In this document: in pieces, positions 41,908 to 50,723 of the stretch | How the letters are laid out: each line of letters opens with the position of its first letter | Position numbering within the stretch: the stretch's first letter is position 1 | Notes under the pieces: model-generated | Databases searched by the model: none | Told to the model about the DNA's origin: nothing | Seen by the model: only the letters and a program-made list of their open reading frames with translations | DNA from: Nitratireductor arenosus | Lineage (GTDB): Bacteria > Pseudomonadota > Alphaproteobacteria > Rhizobiales > Rhizobiaceae | Length of the DNA stretch: 64,000 bases | NCBI RefSeq assembly: GCF_009742725.1 | Contig: NZ_WPHG01000002.1 | Coordinates: 186,001 to 250,000, forward strand | Direction of reading: 5' to 3' | Made by a program: the position numbers and the translations under genes

Positions 41908-42690
41908 ATGCGCTTCCATAAATCGGAATCGGCGTTTTTTGCGTTTATCGCTCTGATCCTCACCTCGGGGGGCTTCACGCTCGTGGCCTACGACACGCTT
42001 GGCGGTTATGAGGCGATGGGCGGATTCGGCACGGCGGGCATGCGCCCGTCGCAGCTCCTGTTCGCCTCGGTGATGCTTTTGGCCGTCGCGGTGTTTTTCG
42101 GCATGTTTTTCATCTACCCGCTTATCCGCACCCAGGTGAAGGAAGAGGGCAAGCTGCGCGAAATGACGGCATCGCTGAGTGCACGCTCCGAGACGCTCGA
42201 GCAGGCGGCGTTGACCGATGGCCTGACCGGCATGCAGAACCGGCGTTATTTCGACGACGCGCTGCGCGAATATCTGCACGAGTTCCGCCGCATCGGCAAA
42301 CCGATCGGGTTGATGATCCTCGATCTCGATCACTTCAAATCCGTCAACGACACGCATGGTCACGATGTCGGCGACGAGGTGTTGCGGGCGGTGGCGGGCT
42401 GCCTGCGCGATTTCACGCGCTACCACGACGTCGCCGCGCGGCTGGGAGGGGAGGAATTCGCCGTTGTCGCGCCGAACATGGACCAGGAGTTGCTCGCCAA
42501 GCTCGCGGAGCGCATCCGCAAGGCCATCTCAGGCCTGACCGTCGTGTCGGGCAATATCCGCCTGAAAGTGACCACAAGCGTCGGTATCGCGATCTGGGAC
42601 GGCAAGGAAACCGCGGAGGATTTCTTCCGCCGCGCCGACCGCTTGCTCTACCAGGCCAAACGCATGGGCCGTAACCGGGTCTGCGCGTAA
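41908..42690 (+). CDS. Membrane-bound diguanylate cyclase (GGDEF)
   Basis: A 260-residue protein with two membrane helices (about 8-26 and 50-70) and a GGDEF domain (about 105-260). The catalytic sequence is GGEEF (180-184) in AARLGGEEFAVV. An inhibitory I-site, RYHD, lies exactly five residues before it (RxxD), so product inhibition is expected. Other conserved blocks are DGLTGMQNRRYFDDAL and DLDHFKSVNDTHGHDVGDEVL. It should make cyclic di-GMP from two GTP. ATG 41908 has GGTGGA upstream; the frame goes back to 41800, but that part is unlike the family. Confidence 0.9.
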   Translation: MRFHKSESAFFAFIALILTSGGFTLVAYDTLGGYEAMGGFGTAGMRPSQLLFASVMLLAVAVFFGMFFIYPLIRTQVKEEGKLREMTASLSARSETLEQAALTDGLTGMQNRRYFDDALREYLHEFRRIGKPIGLMILDLDHFKSVNDTHGHDVGDEVLRAVAGCLRDFTRYHDVAARLGGEEFAVVAPNMDQELLAKLAERIRKAISGLTVVSGNIRLKVTTSVGIAIWDGKETAEDFFRRADRLLYQAKRMGRNRVCA

Positions 42691-43026
42691 GGCCAAGCTC
42701 CAGCATTTTGACGTTTCGGATATTGGCGGTTTCGCCCCGCGGGTTTATGCGGGCGTGAGCCGGACATCGTCAAATGGAAGCCGTTTGATGGAATGGATTT
42801 TTCCTTCCAACAGGGCTTCGAGGCAGCCGGACACGAAAAGGCGTCCAAGCCGCGACTGGTGCCGGCTTTTGACTTCGCTCATCAAACCGGCATGTCCGAC
42901 CTTGGTCTTTCGCGCCTTCAGTGGTGCCGCGCTCGGCTTCCAGCGCCTAGCCCAATATCGCCGTACGCTCCCGACCAGACCATGAAGTCCCGGCGACCAG
43001 ACGGACCCATCCAAGGAAGAACGGCT
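42691..43026. other. Gene-free stretch
   Basis: Between the diguanylate cyclase and the HerA-like ATPase (convergent genes) I see no gene I can support. A minus-strand frame 43014-42745 codes 89 residues with no recognisable family or ribosome-binding site. No repeats or RNA genes were noticed. Confidence 0.4.
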
Positions 43027-44913
43027 CTAATCGCGGATCGGGCGGTAGGTCTCGTCGCCGAAGCGTCGCGCGCGTCGCGGTTCCTCGTCAAACGCCGGGA
43101 CCGCCGCGCCGCCATTCTGTCTGCCGCGGCTCCAGTCGCCGCCATTCAGCCCGCCGCCGGGCAAGGACCGTTTCAACAAGGTGCTCGGTTCGCCGAAGAA
43201 GGTGGGGTCGTCTTGCGGATCGTCGGTGTCGGCGGGGTCGGCACGGTTGACGTGCCGCATCCGGTCGATCATCGCCGAAAGGTCGATGTCGTTCGGCTCG
43301 TTCACATTGCCGATGTCGCCGTCGGCGTGGGCGCCGGGGATCATTTCGGGGCTGAGTTCCTCGAATTTCAGGCGCATCGGCGTGGCGACGCCCTCGCCGA
43401 AGGCGATCGCCTCGCGTTGGCCCATGGACGACAGGAAGGACAGGGTGGAGGCCGACGAATCGGCGATCGCGCTGCGGATGATCTCCTGGTCGCGGTCATT
43501 GGACAGGCGCATGGCGAACACGGTCGAGCATTGCGACAGGATGGTCGGATCGAGTTCACCGGGGCGCTGTGTCACAACGCCGAGATAGCAGCCATATTTG
43601 CGACCTTCCTTGGCGATCCGGGCAAGGGCGTGGCGGGTCGGCGCGAAGCCGAGCCGCGGGTCGGACGGCATATAGCGGTGGGCTTCCTCACACAGCACCA
43701 GCAGCTTCAGCCGGTTCGCGCTTGCCTGGGCGAGATCGAAGGCGAGCCTTGCCAGCACCGAGCAGACCGAATTGACCACTTCCGACGGCATGCCGGCCAT
43801 CTGAAAGCACATTACCGGCTTGCCGTGATGGGGAACGCGGAAGATCTTGCCGATGATGTCGTGGATGGAATCCTCGACCAGGCTCGGCGCGAACATGAAG
43901 CGGTAGGACGGGTCGTTGACGATGCTTTCCAGCCGTCCGCGAAGCGAACGCAGGACCGGACGCTCCGCCTTGGAATCGAGCATGCCCATGCGCTCATCGA
44001 CCAGCTTGATGAGGTCGTTGATGCGGTAGGGTACCGGCGTGTCGGCGGTGATGGAACCGTGGTCGGACGAACGCCGTAGGCGCCCGGAGCCGGAAGGCTG
44101 ACGATAGGCCACCTTGGCCGCGGGGATCAGATCACGGAGAATATCGATCTCCTCGACGACGCCGTCTCGGCCGCGGAACAGCACCTCGGTGAATTCCTCG
44201 AGCCGGAACAGCCAGAACGGCAGGTCGAGCGTCGTCTGGTCCATGCGCGCGGCCTGATTGGGAAAGGCGGCCGAGAATTCGTTGTGCGGGTCGAGGATGA
44301 GAACGCGCAGATCCCGGCGTTCCTCGATGGCCTTGTGCAGAAGCAGCGAAACCGCGGACGACTTGCCGACCCCGGTCGTGCCGACGATCGCGAAATGGCG
44401 GTTGAGCATGCAATCGATCGAGATGCGCGCCGGCAGCTTGGTGTTCTGGGCCAACTGGCCGACCGGGATCGCGCGTTTGCCCTCCAACTGGTAAACCGCC
44501 TCCAGGTCGCGCGCCCTGATCTGATGCGCGACCGAGCCGATATTGGGATAGACGGTGATGCCGCGATCGAAGATCGGGCGGCGGGTGCCGGGTTCGTCGC
44601 GAACCTCGCCGATCAGTTCGAGATGCACCTTGATCGGGTTGGCGCCGGCGTCGGCCCAGATGCCAGATGGCGTCTCGATCGAGCAGACCAGGCCGACGAG
44701 ACGGGTTTGGCCAGTCGAGACCGAGATCAGCCTGCCGATGTTCCACAAATCGGTCGGCGCGTCCTCGGCCGCGTCCACATAGGAGGAAATGATCGCGCGG
44801 GCGCCGTCGCACTGGATGACGCGTCCCAGCATCCGGGCGTCCGGCTGCTGGGGGTTGCGCCTTTCCTGGCTCACTGTTTCGCCGACGGCCTTGCCGTCCT
44901 CGGCATATTTCAT
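43027..44913 (-). CDS. HerA-like ATPase (DUF87/FtsK-HerA superfamily)
   Basis: A 628-residue ATPase of the HerA/DUF87 type. The N-terminal beta-barrel (HAS-like) domain is followed by Walker A VGTTGVGKSSAVS (about 176-188) and LVLCEEAHRYMPS as Walker B. Further on, GVVTQRPGELDPTILSQCSTVF is the sensor-like motif of HerA proteins. HerA-type motors translocate DNA, usually with a NurA nuclease; none is adjacent here. The C terminus (about 560-628) is charged and poorly conserved. The start at 44913 (MKYAEDGKAVGE) is chosen; another lies at 44943. The gene is divergent from the ilv operon. Confidence 0.85.
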   Translation of the reverse strand: MKYAEDGKAVGETVSQERRNPQQPDARMLGRVIQCDGARAIISSYVDAAEDAPTDLWNIGRLISVSTGQTRLVGLVCSIETPSGIWADAGANPIKVHLELIGEVRDEPGTRRPIFDRGITVYPNIGSVAHQIRARDLEAVYQLEGKRAIPVGQLAQNTKLPARISIDCMLNRHFAIVGTTGVGKSSAVSLLLHKAIEERRDLRVLILDPHNEFSAAFPNQAARMDQTTLDLPFWLFRLEEFTEVLFRGRDGVVEEIDILRDLIPAAKVAYRQPSGSGRLRRSSDHGSITADTPVPYRINDLIKLVDERMGMLDSKAERPVLRSLRGRLESIVNDPSYRFMFAPSLVEDSIHDIIGKIFRVPHHGKPVMCFQMAGMPSEVVNSVCSVLARLAFDLAQASANRLKLLVLCEEAHRYMPSDPRLGFAPTRHALARIAKEGRKYGCYLGVVTQRPGELDPTILSQCSTVFAMRLSNDRDQEIIRSAIADSSASTLSFLSSMGQREAIAFGEGVATPMRLKFEELSPEMIPGAHADGDIGNVNEPNDIDLSAMIDRMRHVNRADPADTDDPQDDPTFFGEPSTLLKRSLPGGGLNGGDWSRGRQNGGAAVPAFDEEPRRARRFGDETYRPIRD

Positions 44914-45031
44914 CGACACGCCCCCGTACCTCGTTGCCGCCAAGGTAGCGCCGCTGGGTTAAGGCGGCGTGTGAGGGTTTGGTAGAAATTTCCCTAACGA
45001 GCCACCGGGCGGGCGCGGGCGCGTTTTCGCG

Positions 45032-45060
45032 TTGACGCCGGCCAAAACCGTGCCTAAAGT
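45032..45060 (+). promoter_or_regulatory. Promoter of the ilvBN operon
   Basis: TTGACG (45032-45037) and TAAAGT (45055-45060) have a 17-base spacer. Transcription would begin near 45067, so the leader peptide ATG at 45069 would be within a few bases of the transcript start. Confidence 0.65.
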
Positions 45061-45068
45061 CCGCGCCC

Positions 45069-45122
45069 ATGAACACACGGATCATTCTCGTAGTAGAAAC
45101 GCGCATGGGCAAGGCGGTGTAA
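45069..45122 (+). CDS. ilv leader peptide
   Basis: A 17-codon frame reading MNTRIILVVETRMGKAV, with two isoleucine, one leucine and two valine codons in a row (45081-45095). It sits just after a promoter and before a terminator ahead of ilvB. This is a leader peptide for attenuation by branched-chain amino-acid supply: a ribosome stalled at Ile/Leu/Val codons would disturb the hairpins after it. No ribosome-binding site is visible upstream; the transcript seems to start almost at the ATG, so translation would be leaderless. Confidence 0.83.
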   Translation: MNTRIILVVETRMGKAV

Positions 45123-45178
45123 CCGCCGGGCGAAAGCACCCCATGCGCGATCGACAGGCTCCCTCGGGGGCCTTTTTT
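45101..45178 (+). terminator. ilv attenuator region with terminator
   Basis: Three hairpins follow the leader codons: GGCGGT-gta-ACCGCC (45113-45127, overlapping the leader stop), GCGCATGGG (45101-45109) with CCCATGCGC (45140-45148), and a terminator GGCTCC...GGGGCC (45157-45172) followed by six T. The first two overlap the leader frame and compete with each other. A stalled or passing ribosome would decide which forms and whether the terminator folds. Confidence 0.8.
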
Positions 45179-45204
45179 ATTGTCAGGATCGCCGCTAAAG
45201 GACC

Positions 45205-47031
45205 ATGGCGGCAGCGCGCAGAAGAAAGTTGGGACGAAAGACAATGGTGAACCCGAGAGACGATGCCGGCCGTGCCGAGATGACGGGCGCGGAGATGGTC
45301 GTGCAGGCGCTGAAGGACAACGGCGTGGAACACATCTTCGGCTATCCCGGCGGCGCGGTGCTTCCCATTTATGACGAGCTTTTCCAGCAGGACGACGTCG
45401 AGCATATCCTGGTCCGGCACGAGCAGGGCGCGGGACACGCTGCCGAAGGATATGCGCGCTCGACGGGCAAGGCGGGGGTGATGCTGGTGACGTCCGGGCC
45501 GGGCGCAACCAACGCCGTCACGCCGCTGCAGGACGCGCTGATGGATTCCATTCCGCTGGTCTGCATCACCGGCCAGGTGCCCACCACGCTGATCGGTTCG
45601 GACGCTTTCCAGGAATGCGACACGGTCGGCATCACCCGCCCGTGCACCAAGCACAATTGGCTGGTCAAGGACGTCAACCAGCTCGCGAGCATCATCCACG
45701 AGGCGTTCCATGTCGCCACCACCGGCCGGCCGGGACCGGTCGTGGTCGACATTCCCAAGGACATCCAGTTCGCCAAGGGCATCTATACCCCACCGCAGCA
45801 GGCTCCTCGAACGTCGTACCGGCCGCGCGTGCAAGGCGATCTGGAGGCGATCAAGGCGGCCGTGCACCTGCTCGCCGGCGCCAAAAAACCGGTGATCTAC
45901 TCGGGCGGCGGCGTCGTCAATTCGGGAACCGAAGCGAGCCATTTGTTGCGCGAATTCGTCGACCTGACCGGCTTCCCGATCACCTCGACGCTGATGGGGC
46001 TCGGCGCCTATCCGGCCTCGGGTAAACATTGGCTCGGCATGCTGGGCATGCACGGCACGTTCGAGGCCAACATGGCCATGCACGATTGCGATGTGATGCT
46101 GTGCATCGGCGCGCGCTTCGACGACCGCATCACCGGGCGTCTGGATGCGTTTTCCCCCGATTCGAAAAAGATCCATATCGACATCGACCCGTCCTCGATC
46201 AACAAGAACGTTCACGCCGACATCCCGATCCTGGGCGATGTCGGACGGGTGCTGGAGGATGTCGTGCGGCTGTGGCGCGCGACGGTCAAGCCCGACCGCG
46301 CCGCGCTTGCGCCCTGGTGGGAGCAGATCGAACGCTGGCGCGCGCGCGACTCGCTGGCCTACAGGCCGAATGACACCGTCATCATGCCGCAATACGCCGT
46401 CCAGCGGCTCTACGAGCTGACCAAGGACCGCGACACCTTCATCACCACCGAAGTCGGCCAGCATCAGATGTGGGCGGCACAGCATTACGGTTTCGAAAAG
46501 CCCAATCGCTGGATGACCAGCGGCGGGCTTGGCACGATGGGCTATGGCCTGCCGGCCGCGCTCGGCGTGCAGATTGCCCATCGTGACAGTCTGGTGATCG
46601 ACATCGCCGGCGATGCCTCGGTGCTGATGACGATCCAGGAGATGAGCTCCGCCGTCCAGTACGAGGCGCCGATCAAGATCTTCATTCTCAACAACCAGTA
46701 TATGGGCATGGTCCGGCAATGGCAGCAATTGCTGCACGGCAACCGCCTGTCGCATTCCTACACGGAGTCGCTGCCGGATTTCGTCAAGCTGGCCGAAGCC
46801 TATGGCGGCTACGGCATACGCTGCGAAAAGCCGGGCGAGTTGGACGACAAGATCGAGGAAATGATCGCGGTGAAGAAACCCGTGATCTTCGATTGTCGTG
46901 TGGCCAATTTGGCGAACTGCTTCCCCATGATCCCGTCCGGCAAGGCCCATAACGAGATGTTGCTGCCCGACGAGGCGACTGACGAGGCGGTCGCCAACGC
47001 GATCGACGCCAAGGGCAGGGAACTGGTGTGA
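45205..47031 (+). CDS. ilvB: Acetolactate synthase, large catalytic subunit
   Basis: A 608-residue thiamine-diphosphate enzyme making acetolactate or acetohydroxybutyrate, the first common step to valine, leucine and isoleucine. The N-terminal TPP-binding part is EMVVQALKDNGVEHIFGYPGG, and the cofactor region near residue 470 is IDIAGDASVLMTIQEM, followed by ILNNQYMGMVRQWQQ. Start at 45205 gives a short leader; ATG 45244 is an alternative and close to typical N termini. It sits after an attenuator and is followed by ilvN at a 67-base distance. Confidence 0.96.
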   Translation: MAAARRRKLGRKTMVNPRDDAGRAEMTGAEMVVQALKDNGVEHIFGYPGGAVLPIYDELFQQDDVEHILVRHEQGAGHAAEGYARSTGKAGVMLVTSGPGATNAVTPLQDALMDSIPLVCITGQVPTTLIGSDAFQECDTVGITRPCTKHNWLVKDVNQLASIIHEAFHVATTGRPGPVVVDIPKDIQFAKGIYTPPQQAPRTSYRPRVQGDLEAIKAAVHLLAGAKKPVIYSGGGVVNSGTEASHLLREFVDLTGFPITSTLMGLGAYPASGKHWLGMLGMHGTFEANMAMHDCDVMLCIGARFDDRITGRLDAFSPDSKKIHIDIDPSSINKNVHADIPILGDVGRVLEDVVRLWRATVKPDRAALAPWWEQIERWRARDSLAYRPNDTVIMPQYAVQRLYELTKDRDTFITTEVGQHQMWAAQHYGFEKPNRWMTSGGLGTMGYGLPAALGVQIAHRDSLVIDIAGDASVLMTIQEMSSAVQYEAPIKIFILNNQYMGMVRQWQQLLHGNRLSHSYTESLPDFVKLAEAYGGYGIRCEKPGELDDKIEEMIAVKKPVIFDCRVANLANCFPMIPSGKAHNEMLLPDEATDEAVANAIDAKGRELV

Positions 47032-47098
47032 GGCAGTACAGGTGGGCGTTCCGCAACGGCGGAAACCGGCTTGCGACAGGGCACAACGAGAGACGCAA

Positions 47099-47677
47099 AT
47101 GATGAACGCTCAACTCAAACCGACCGGCTCCGCCTATTTCATCGCGCGCGAGACGGAAAGTGACGAAGCCCGCACGCTGTCGGTACTTGTCGATAACGAA
47201 CCGGGTGTTCTGGCGCGTGTGATCGGGCTGTTTTCGGGCCGCGGCTACAATATCGACAGCCTGACGGTGTCGGAGACCGAACACGAACGGCACCTGTCGC
47301 GCATCACCATCGTCACACGCGGCACGCCGCATGTGCTGGAGCAGATCAAACACCAGCTCGAGCGCATCGTGCCGGTGCACAAGGTGGTGGATCTGACCGT
47401 GGTGGCGCGCGAACGCGGCCAGGACCGGCCGCTGGAGCGCGAACTGGCTCTGGTCAAGGTGGCGGGCACCGGCGATCACCGGGTGGAGGCGCTTCGCCTT
47501 GCCGACGCCTTCCGCGCGCAGGTGATCGACGCCAATACCGAGCATTTCATCTTCGAGATCACCGGCAGGGTCTCCAAGATCGAACAGTTCATTGCCATCA
47601 TGCAACCGCTCGGCCTGGTCGAAGTGTGTCGTACCGGCGTGGCAGCGCTCAATCGCGGCGCCCAGGGCATGCAGTAA
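47099..47677 (+). CDS. ilvN: Acetolactate synthase, small regulatory subunit
   Basis: A 192-residue regulatory subunit with an N-terminal ACT domain (about 25-100; LSVLVDNEPGVLARVIGLFSGRGYNIDSLTV), which gives feedback inhibition by valine, and a C-terminal domain (about 110-185; ERELALVKVAGTG) that activates IlvB. It is in the same operon as ilvB; a hairpin without a T-run lies directly after the stop (47680-47710). There are two adjacent ATG codons (47099 and 47102). Confidence 0.95.
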   Translation: MMNAQLKPTGSAYFIARETESDEARTLSVLVDNEPGVLARVIGLFSGRGYNIDSLTVSETEHERHLSRITIVTRGTPHVLEQIKHQLERIVPVHKVVDLTVVARERGQDRPLERELALVKVAGTGDHRVEALRLADAFRAQVIDANTEHFIFEITGRVSKIEQFIAIMQPLGLVEVCRTGVAALNRGAQGMQ

Positions 47678-47679
47678 GA

Positions 47680-47710
47680 CCGGCCGGGCCGCACTGGTTG
47701 TCCCGGCCGG
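47680..47710 (+). terminator. Hairpin after ilvN
   Basis: CCGGCCGGG (47680-47688) and CCCGGCCGG (47702-47710) form a perfect 9-bp, all-GC stem with a 13-base loop. It has no T-run, so it is only a possible end of the ilvBN transcript. Confidence 0.45.
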
Positions 47711-47884
47711 GCGGCGTTCCTCCCGGCGCCGTGCGACGCATGATGTTATTTCGATCGCGGACATTGTTCCCAAGACAAGTTCGGATTCGATTTCCGGGTA
47801 ATTTAGGACAATAATGCTGTCCTAAATATATGCTCGCGATGGCCAATGATGCGCGGCGGGCATGGTGCCAAACGGGATCGGATC

Positions 47885-48481
47885 ATGACCGCCGACGTCT
47901 TCTTCGCCTTGCTGGTTTTCGCCTTCGTCTCCTCGATCACGCCGGGCCCTAACAATGTCATGCTTTTGGCCTCGGGCGTGAATTTCGGATTCTGGCGCAC
48001 CGTGCCGCATATGCTCGGCATTGGCGCCGGCCTGGTAAGCCTGCTTCTGGCGGTCGGTTTCGGGCTCGGTGCGCTGCTTGCCGCATACCCCTCGCTACAT
48101 CTCGTGCTGAAAGTCGCGGGCGGCGCCTATCTGCTTTATCTCGCCTGGCGGATCGCCAGTTCGCGTTCGATCGGCAACAGCGGCAAGACGGCCGGCAGCC
48201 CGATGTCCTTCCTGTCGGCCGCGGCGTTCCAATGGGTCAATCCGAAGGCCTGGGTGATGGCGGTGACGGCGATGGTGCTCTACACCAGCCCCGACAAGCC
48301 GTTCGGTTCCGTGCTTCTGGTCGCCGTCGCCTTCGGCATCGTCAACGTGCCCTGCGTGTCGTCCTGGGCCGGGTTCGGGGTGGCGTTGCGGCGGTTTCTT
48401 GCCGATCCGGCGCGGCTGAAATGGTTCAACATCGCCATGGGACTGCTCCTCGCCGCGACGCTGTGGCCGATGTTGCGCTGA
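47885..48481 (+). CDS. LysE family translocator
   Basis: A 198-residue inner-membrane exporter of the LysE/RhtB family. The conserved early segment is FAFVSSITPGPNNVMLLASG (about 10-30), followed by helices typical of six-helix LysE proteins and FQWVNPKAWVMAV (about 115-127). Substrates are usually amino acids, but the specific one cannot be told. ATG 47885 is preceded by a weak ribosome-binding site; the frame reaches back to 47846. Confidence 0.88.
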   Translation: MTADVFFALLVFAFVSSITPGPNNVMLLASGVNFGFWRTVPHMLGIGAGLVSLLLAVGFGLGALLAAYPSLHLVLKVAGGAYLLYLAWRIASSRSIGNSGKTAGSPMSFLSAAAFQWVNPKAWVMAVTAMVLYTSPDKPFGSVLLVAVAFGIVNVPCVSSWAGFGVALRRFLADPARLKWFNIAMGLLLAATLWPMLR

Positions 48482-48532
48482 CGGCCGGAGGCATCTTGCC
48501 CTGGCGTGGCGCCCGCCATATTCTCCGCCACC

Positions 48533-49147
48533 ATGGCGCATGATCACCCTCACGACAACGATCTCGATCCGATGACGGCGCGCGTGCGGGCGCTGGAAAC
48601 CGTGCTTGCCGAGAAGGGGCTGATCGACCCGGCCGCCGTCGACGCGATCGTGGAGACCTACGAACACAAGGTCGGGCCGAAAAACGGCGCCCGCGTCGTT
48701 GCCAAAGCCTGGGCAGATCCCGCCTTTGCCGACTGGCTGCGCAGCGACGCCACCGCCGCGATCGCCTCGCTCGGTTTTACGGGCCGCCAGGGCGAGCACA
48801 TGCAGGCAGTGTTCAACAGTGCCGACACCCATAACCTGGTCGTGTGCACGCTGTGTTCTTGCTATCCGTGGTCGGTGCTCGGCCTGCCGCCGGTCTGGTA
48901 CAAATCGCCACCCTATCGTTCGCGGGCGGTGATCGATCCGCGCGGCGTCCTGGAGGAGTTCGGGCTGCGATTGCCGGGTGAAACCGCGATCCGGGTGTGG
49001 GATTCGACCGCCGAGCTGCGCTATCTGGTCGTGCCGCAACGTCCCTCCGGCACGCAAGGCTGGGCGGAGGAGGCGCTGGCCGGTCTGGTGACGCGCGATT
49101 CCATGATCGGCACCGGACTGGCGCTGGCGCCGGAGGCCGCATCGTGA
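48533..49147 (+). CDS. nthA: Nitrile hydratase alpha subunit, cobalt type
   Basis: A 204-residue alpha subunit of nitrile hydratase, which turns nitriles into amides. The metal-binding motif is [10 protein letters not shown] with C105, C108 and C110; the threonine in CTLCSC is the mark of cobalt-type enzymes (iron-type have CSLCSC). Other family blocks are [16 protein letters not shown] and [18 protein letters not shown] near the end. A histidine-rich N terminus ([10 protein letters not shown]) is present. The operon is alpha, beta, accessory, with 4- and 11-base overlaps. Confidence 0.95.
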   Translation: MAHDHPHDNDLDPMTARVRALETVLAEKGLIDPAAVDAIVETYEHKVGPKNGARVVAKAWADPAFADWLRSDATAAIASLGFTGRQGEHMQAVFNSADTHNLVVCTLCSCYPWSVLGLPPVWYKSPPYRSRAVIDPRGVLEEFGLRLPGETAIRVWDSTAELRYLVVPQRPSGTQGWAEEALAGLVTRDSMIGTGLALAPEAAS

Positions 49148-49812
49148 ACGGGCCGCACGATCTCGGCGGGCAGATGGGTTTCGGCGCGGTGGCGCCGGAG
49201 GCCGACGAGCCGATCTTTCATGCCGATTGGGAAAAGCGGGCGCTCGGCGTCACGCTGGCCGCAGGTGGGATGGGGCACTGGACGATCGACGAAAGCCGGC
49301 ACGCGCGCGAATGCCTGCACCCGGCCGACTATTACGCGTCGAGCTATTACGAGATCTGGACGAAAGCGCTGGAACGGCTTTTGGTGCGGCACGGGTTCGT
49401 CACTGAGGACGAACTGGCCGACGGCCGGGCGCGCGCGGCGGGCGCGGCGCCGAAACGCGTTTTGCGGGCAGCCGACGTGCCGGCCGCGCTCGCCCGGGGC
49501 GGGCCGTGCGACCGTCCCGTCGCGGACCGGCCGCGCTTCGCAGTCGGCGCACGCGTTCGTACACGCACCATCCATCCGAAGGGCCATACGCGCCTGCCGC
49601 GATACGCGCGCGGCAAGGTCGGCGTGGTCGAGGCGGCGCGCGGCGGTTTCGTGTTTCCCGACGCCAACGCGCATGGCACGGGCGAGGCGCCGCAACATCT
49701 CTACACCATCGTGTTTTCGGCGCGCGAATTGTGGGGCGAGGCGGCGGACCCGACGCTTTCGGTGTCGATCGACGCCTGGGAAGACTATCTGGAGCCGGCC
49801 GATGAGCGGTGA
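49144..49812 (+). CDS. nthB: Nitrile hydratase beta subunit
   Basis: A 222-residue beta subunit. The family N terminus [15 protein letters not shown] is present after a GTG start, which overlaps the alpha stop (GTGA). Further blocks are [29 protein letters not shown] and, in the C-terminal SH3-like barrel, [28 protein letters not shown] and [14 protein letters not shown]. The beta subunit shapes the active site with alpha. Length is normal for the family. Confidence 0.95.
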   Translation: MNGPHDLGGQMGFGAVAPEADEPIFHADWEKRALGVTLAAGGMGHWTIDESRHARECLHPADYYASSYYEIWTKALERLLVRHGFVTEDELADGRARAAGAAPKRVLRAADVPAALARGGPCDRPVADRPRFAVGARVRTRTIHPKGHTRLPRYARGKVGVVEAARGGFVFPDANAHGTGEAPQHLYTIVFSARELWGEAADPTLSVSIDAWEDYLEPADER

Positions 49813-50128
49813 GGAAAATAGCTTCGCCGAACCCTGGCAGGCCCAGGCTTTCGCGCTGGCGCTCGCCCTGCAGGACAAGGGGCTTGTCTCGCCGGGCGAA
49901 TGGGCCGCGGCTCTCGGGCGCGAACGTGCGCGCGTCGGCGTTGCGGCGGATGGCAGCGACTATTATCACGGCGTGGTTGCCGCGCTCGAGGCCCTGCTTG
50001 CCGAAAAGGGCCTTGCCGACCACGCGCGGCTCGCCGAATTGGCGGCCGCCTGGCACAGGGCAGCCAGGGCAACGCCGCACGGCGCGCCGATCCTGCTGGA
50101 AAACGACCCGGTCGGACAGCATGGCTAG
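49802..50128 (+). CDS. Nitrile hydratase accessory protein (P14K-like)
   Basis: A 108-residue protein homologous to the N-terminal part of beta subunits (FAEPWQAQAFALALALQDKGLVSPGEWAAALG), which is the pattern of accessory or activator proteins that insert cobalt into the alpha subunit by subunit swapping. It overlaps nthB by 11 bases and so is co-translated. No cobalt transporter, amidase or P47K-type gene is nearby, so amide hydrolysis and metal uptake must come from elsewhere. Confidence 0.83.
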   Translation: MSGEENSFAEPWQAQAFALALALQDKGLVSPGEWAAALGRERARVGVAADGSDYYHGVVAALEALLAEKGLADHARLAELAAAWHRAARATPHGAPILLENDPVGQHG

Positions 50129-50174
50129 GCACCCGACCGTGGCGGAAACTGGCCGGTGGTGCTAGGATCGCGCC

Positions 50175-50663
50175 ATGATCCGACAGGTGACCGTCCCGCG
50201 CATAGCTGTCGCGACCGCCGTACTTCTGGCGCTGCTGCTCGCGGCGGGCTGGCTGACGCGCGAGGATCCGGCGTCGAAACCCTATCTGAAGATCCTCGGC
50301 AGCGGCTTCATGTTCAACTACCGCGTGGCCGACGTCTATTACGGCTTCACCGCGCTGGTCGAGCGCCCGCTGCCGACCGGCTCGATCATTGAGGCGACGT
50401 TCGAAGACCCCGCCGGCGGGGCCGGTCACGTGGTGCGCACGCGCGTCGGCACCGACACGGCGCGCTATTCGCTGCGTTCGCCGTCGGTACGCGGGGTCGA
50501 AAAGGACAGGCCCTATCGGGTGGCGATCCGGGTGCTGGACCGCGAAGAGCGCGAAGTGCTGTGGCGCGACAGGTTGAGCGTGCGCTCGCAGATCAGCGAC
50601 GCCGTCGTTCCCGCCAAGCCGCTGACGGTCGGGCCGGGCTACGCGCGCCTTCGGTCGGACTGA
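50175..50663 (+). CDS. Hypothetical membrane-anchored protein
   Basis: A 162-residue protein with an N-terminal hydrophobic anchor (IAVATAVLLALLLAAGWL, about 10-27) and a mainly beta-strand domain outside (YLKILGSGFMFNYRVADVYYGF). I do not recognise a family. Its start 47 bases after the nitrile hydratase accessory gene suggests read-through from the same transcript, though without a functional link that can be seen. ATG at 50175. Confidence 0.65.
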   Translation: MIRQVTVPRIAVATAVLLALLLAAGWLTREDPASKPYLKILGSGFMFNYRVADVYYGFTALVERPLPTGSIIEATFEDPAGGAGHVVRTRVGTDTARYSLRSPSVRGVEKDRPYRVAIRVLDREEREVLWRDRLSVRSQISDAVVPAKPLTVGPGYARLRSD

Positions 50664-50723
50664 CAACCCCAGCATGCATCAACCACCCTTGCGTGACGGG
50701 CGCGAATCCTGTCTGTCGTTGCC

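Noticed and set aside
42745-43014. Minus-strand frame of 89 residues after the diguanylate cyclase
   Set aside because: No ribosome-binding site, no recognisable family; could be real but cannot be supported.
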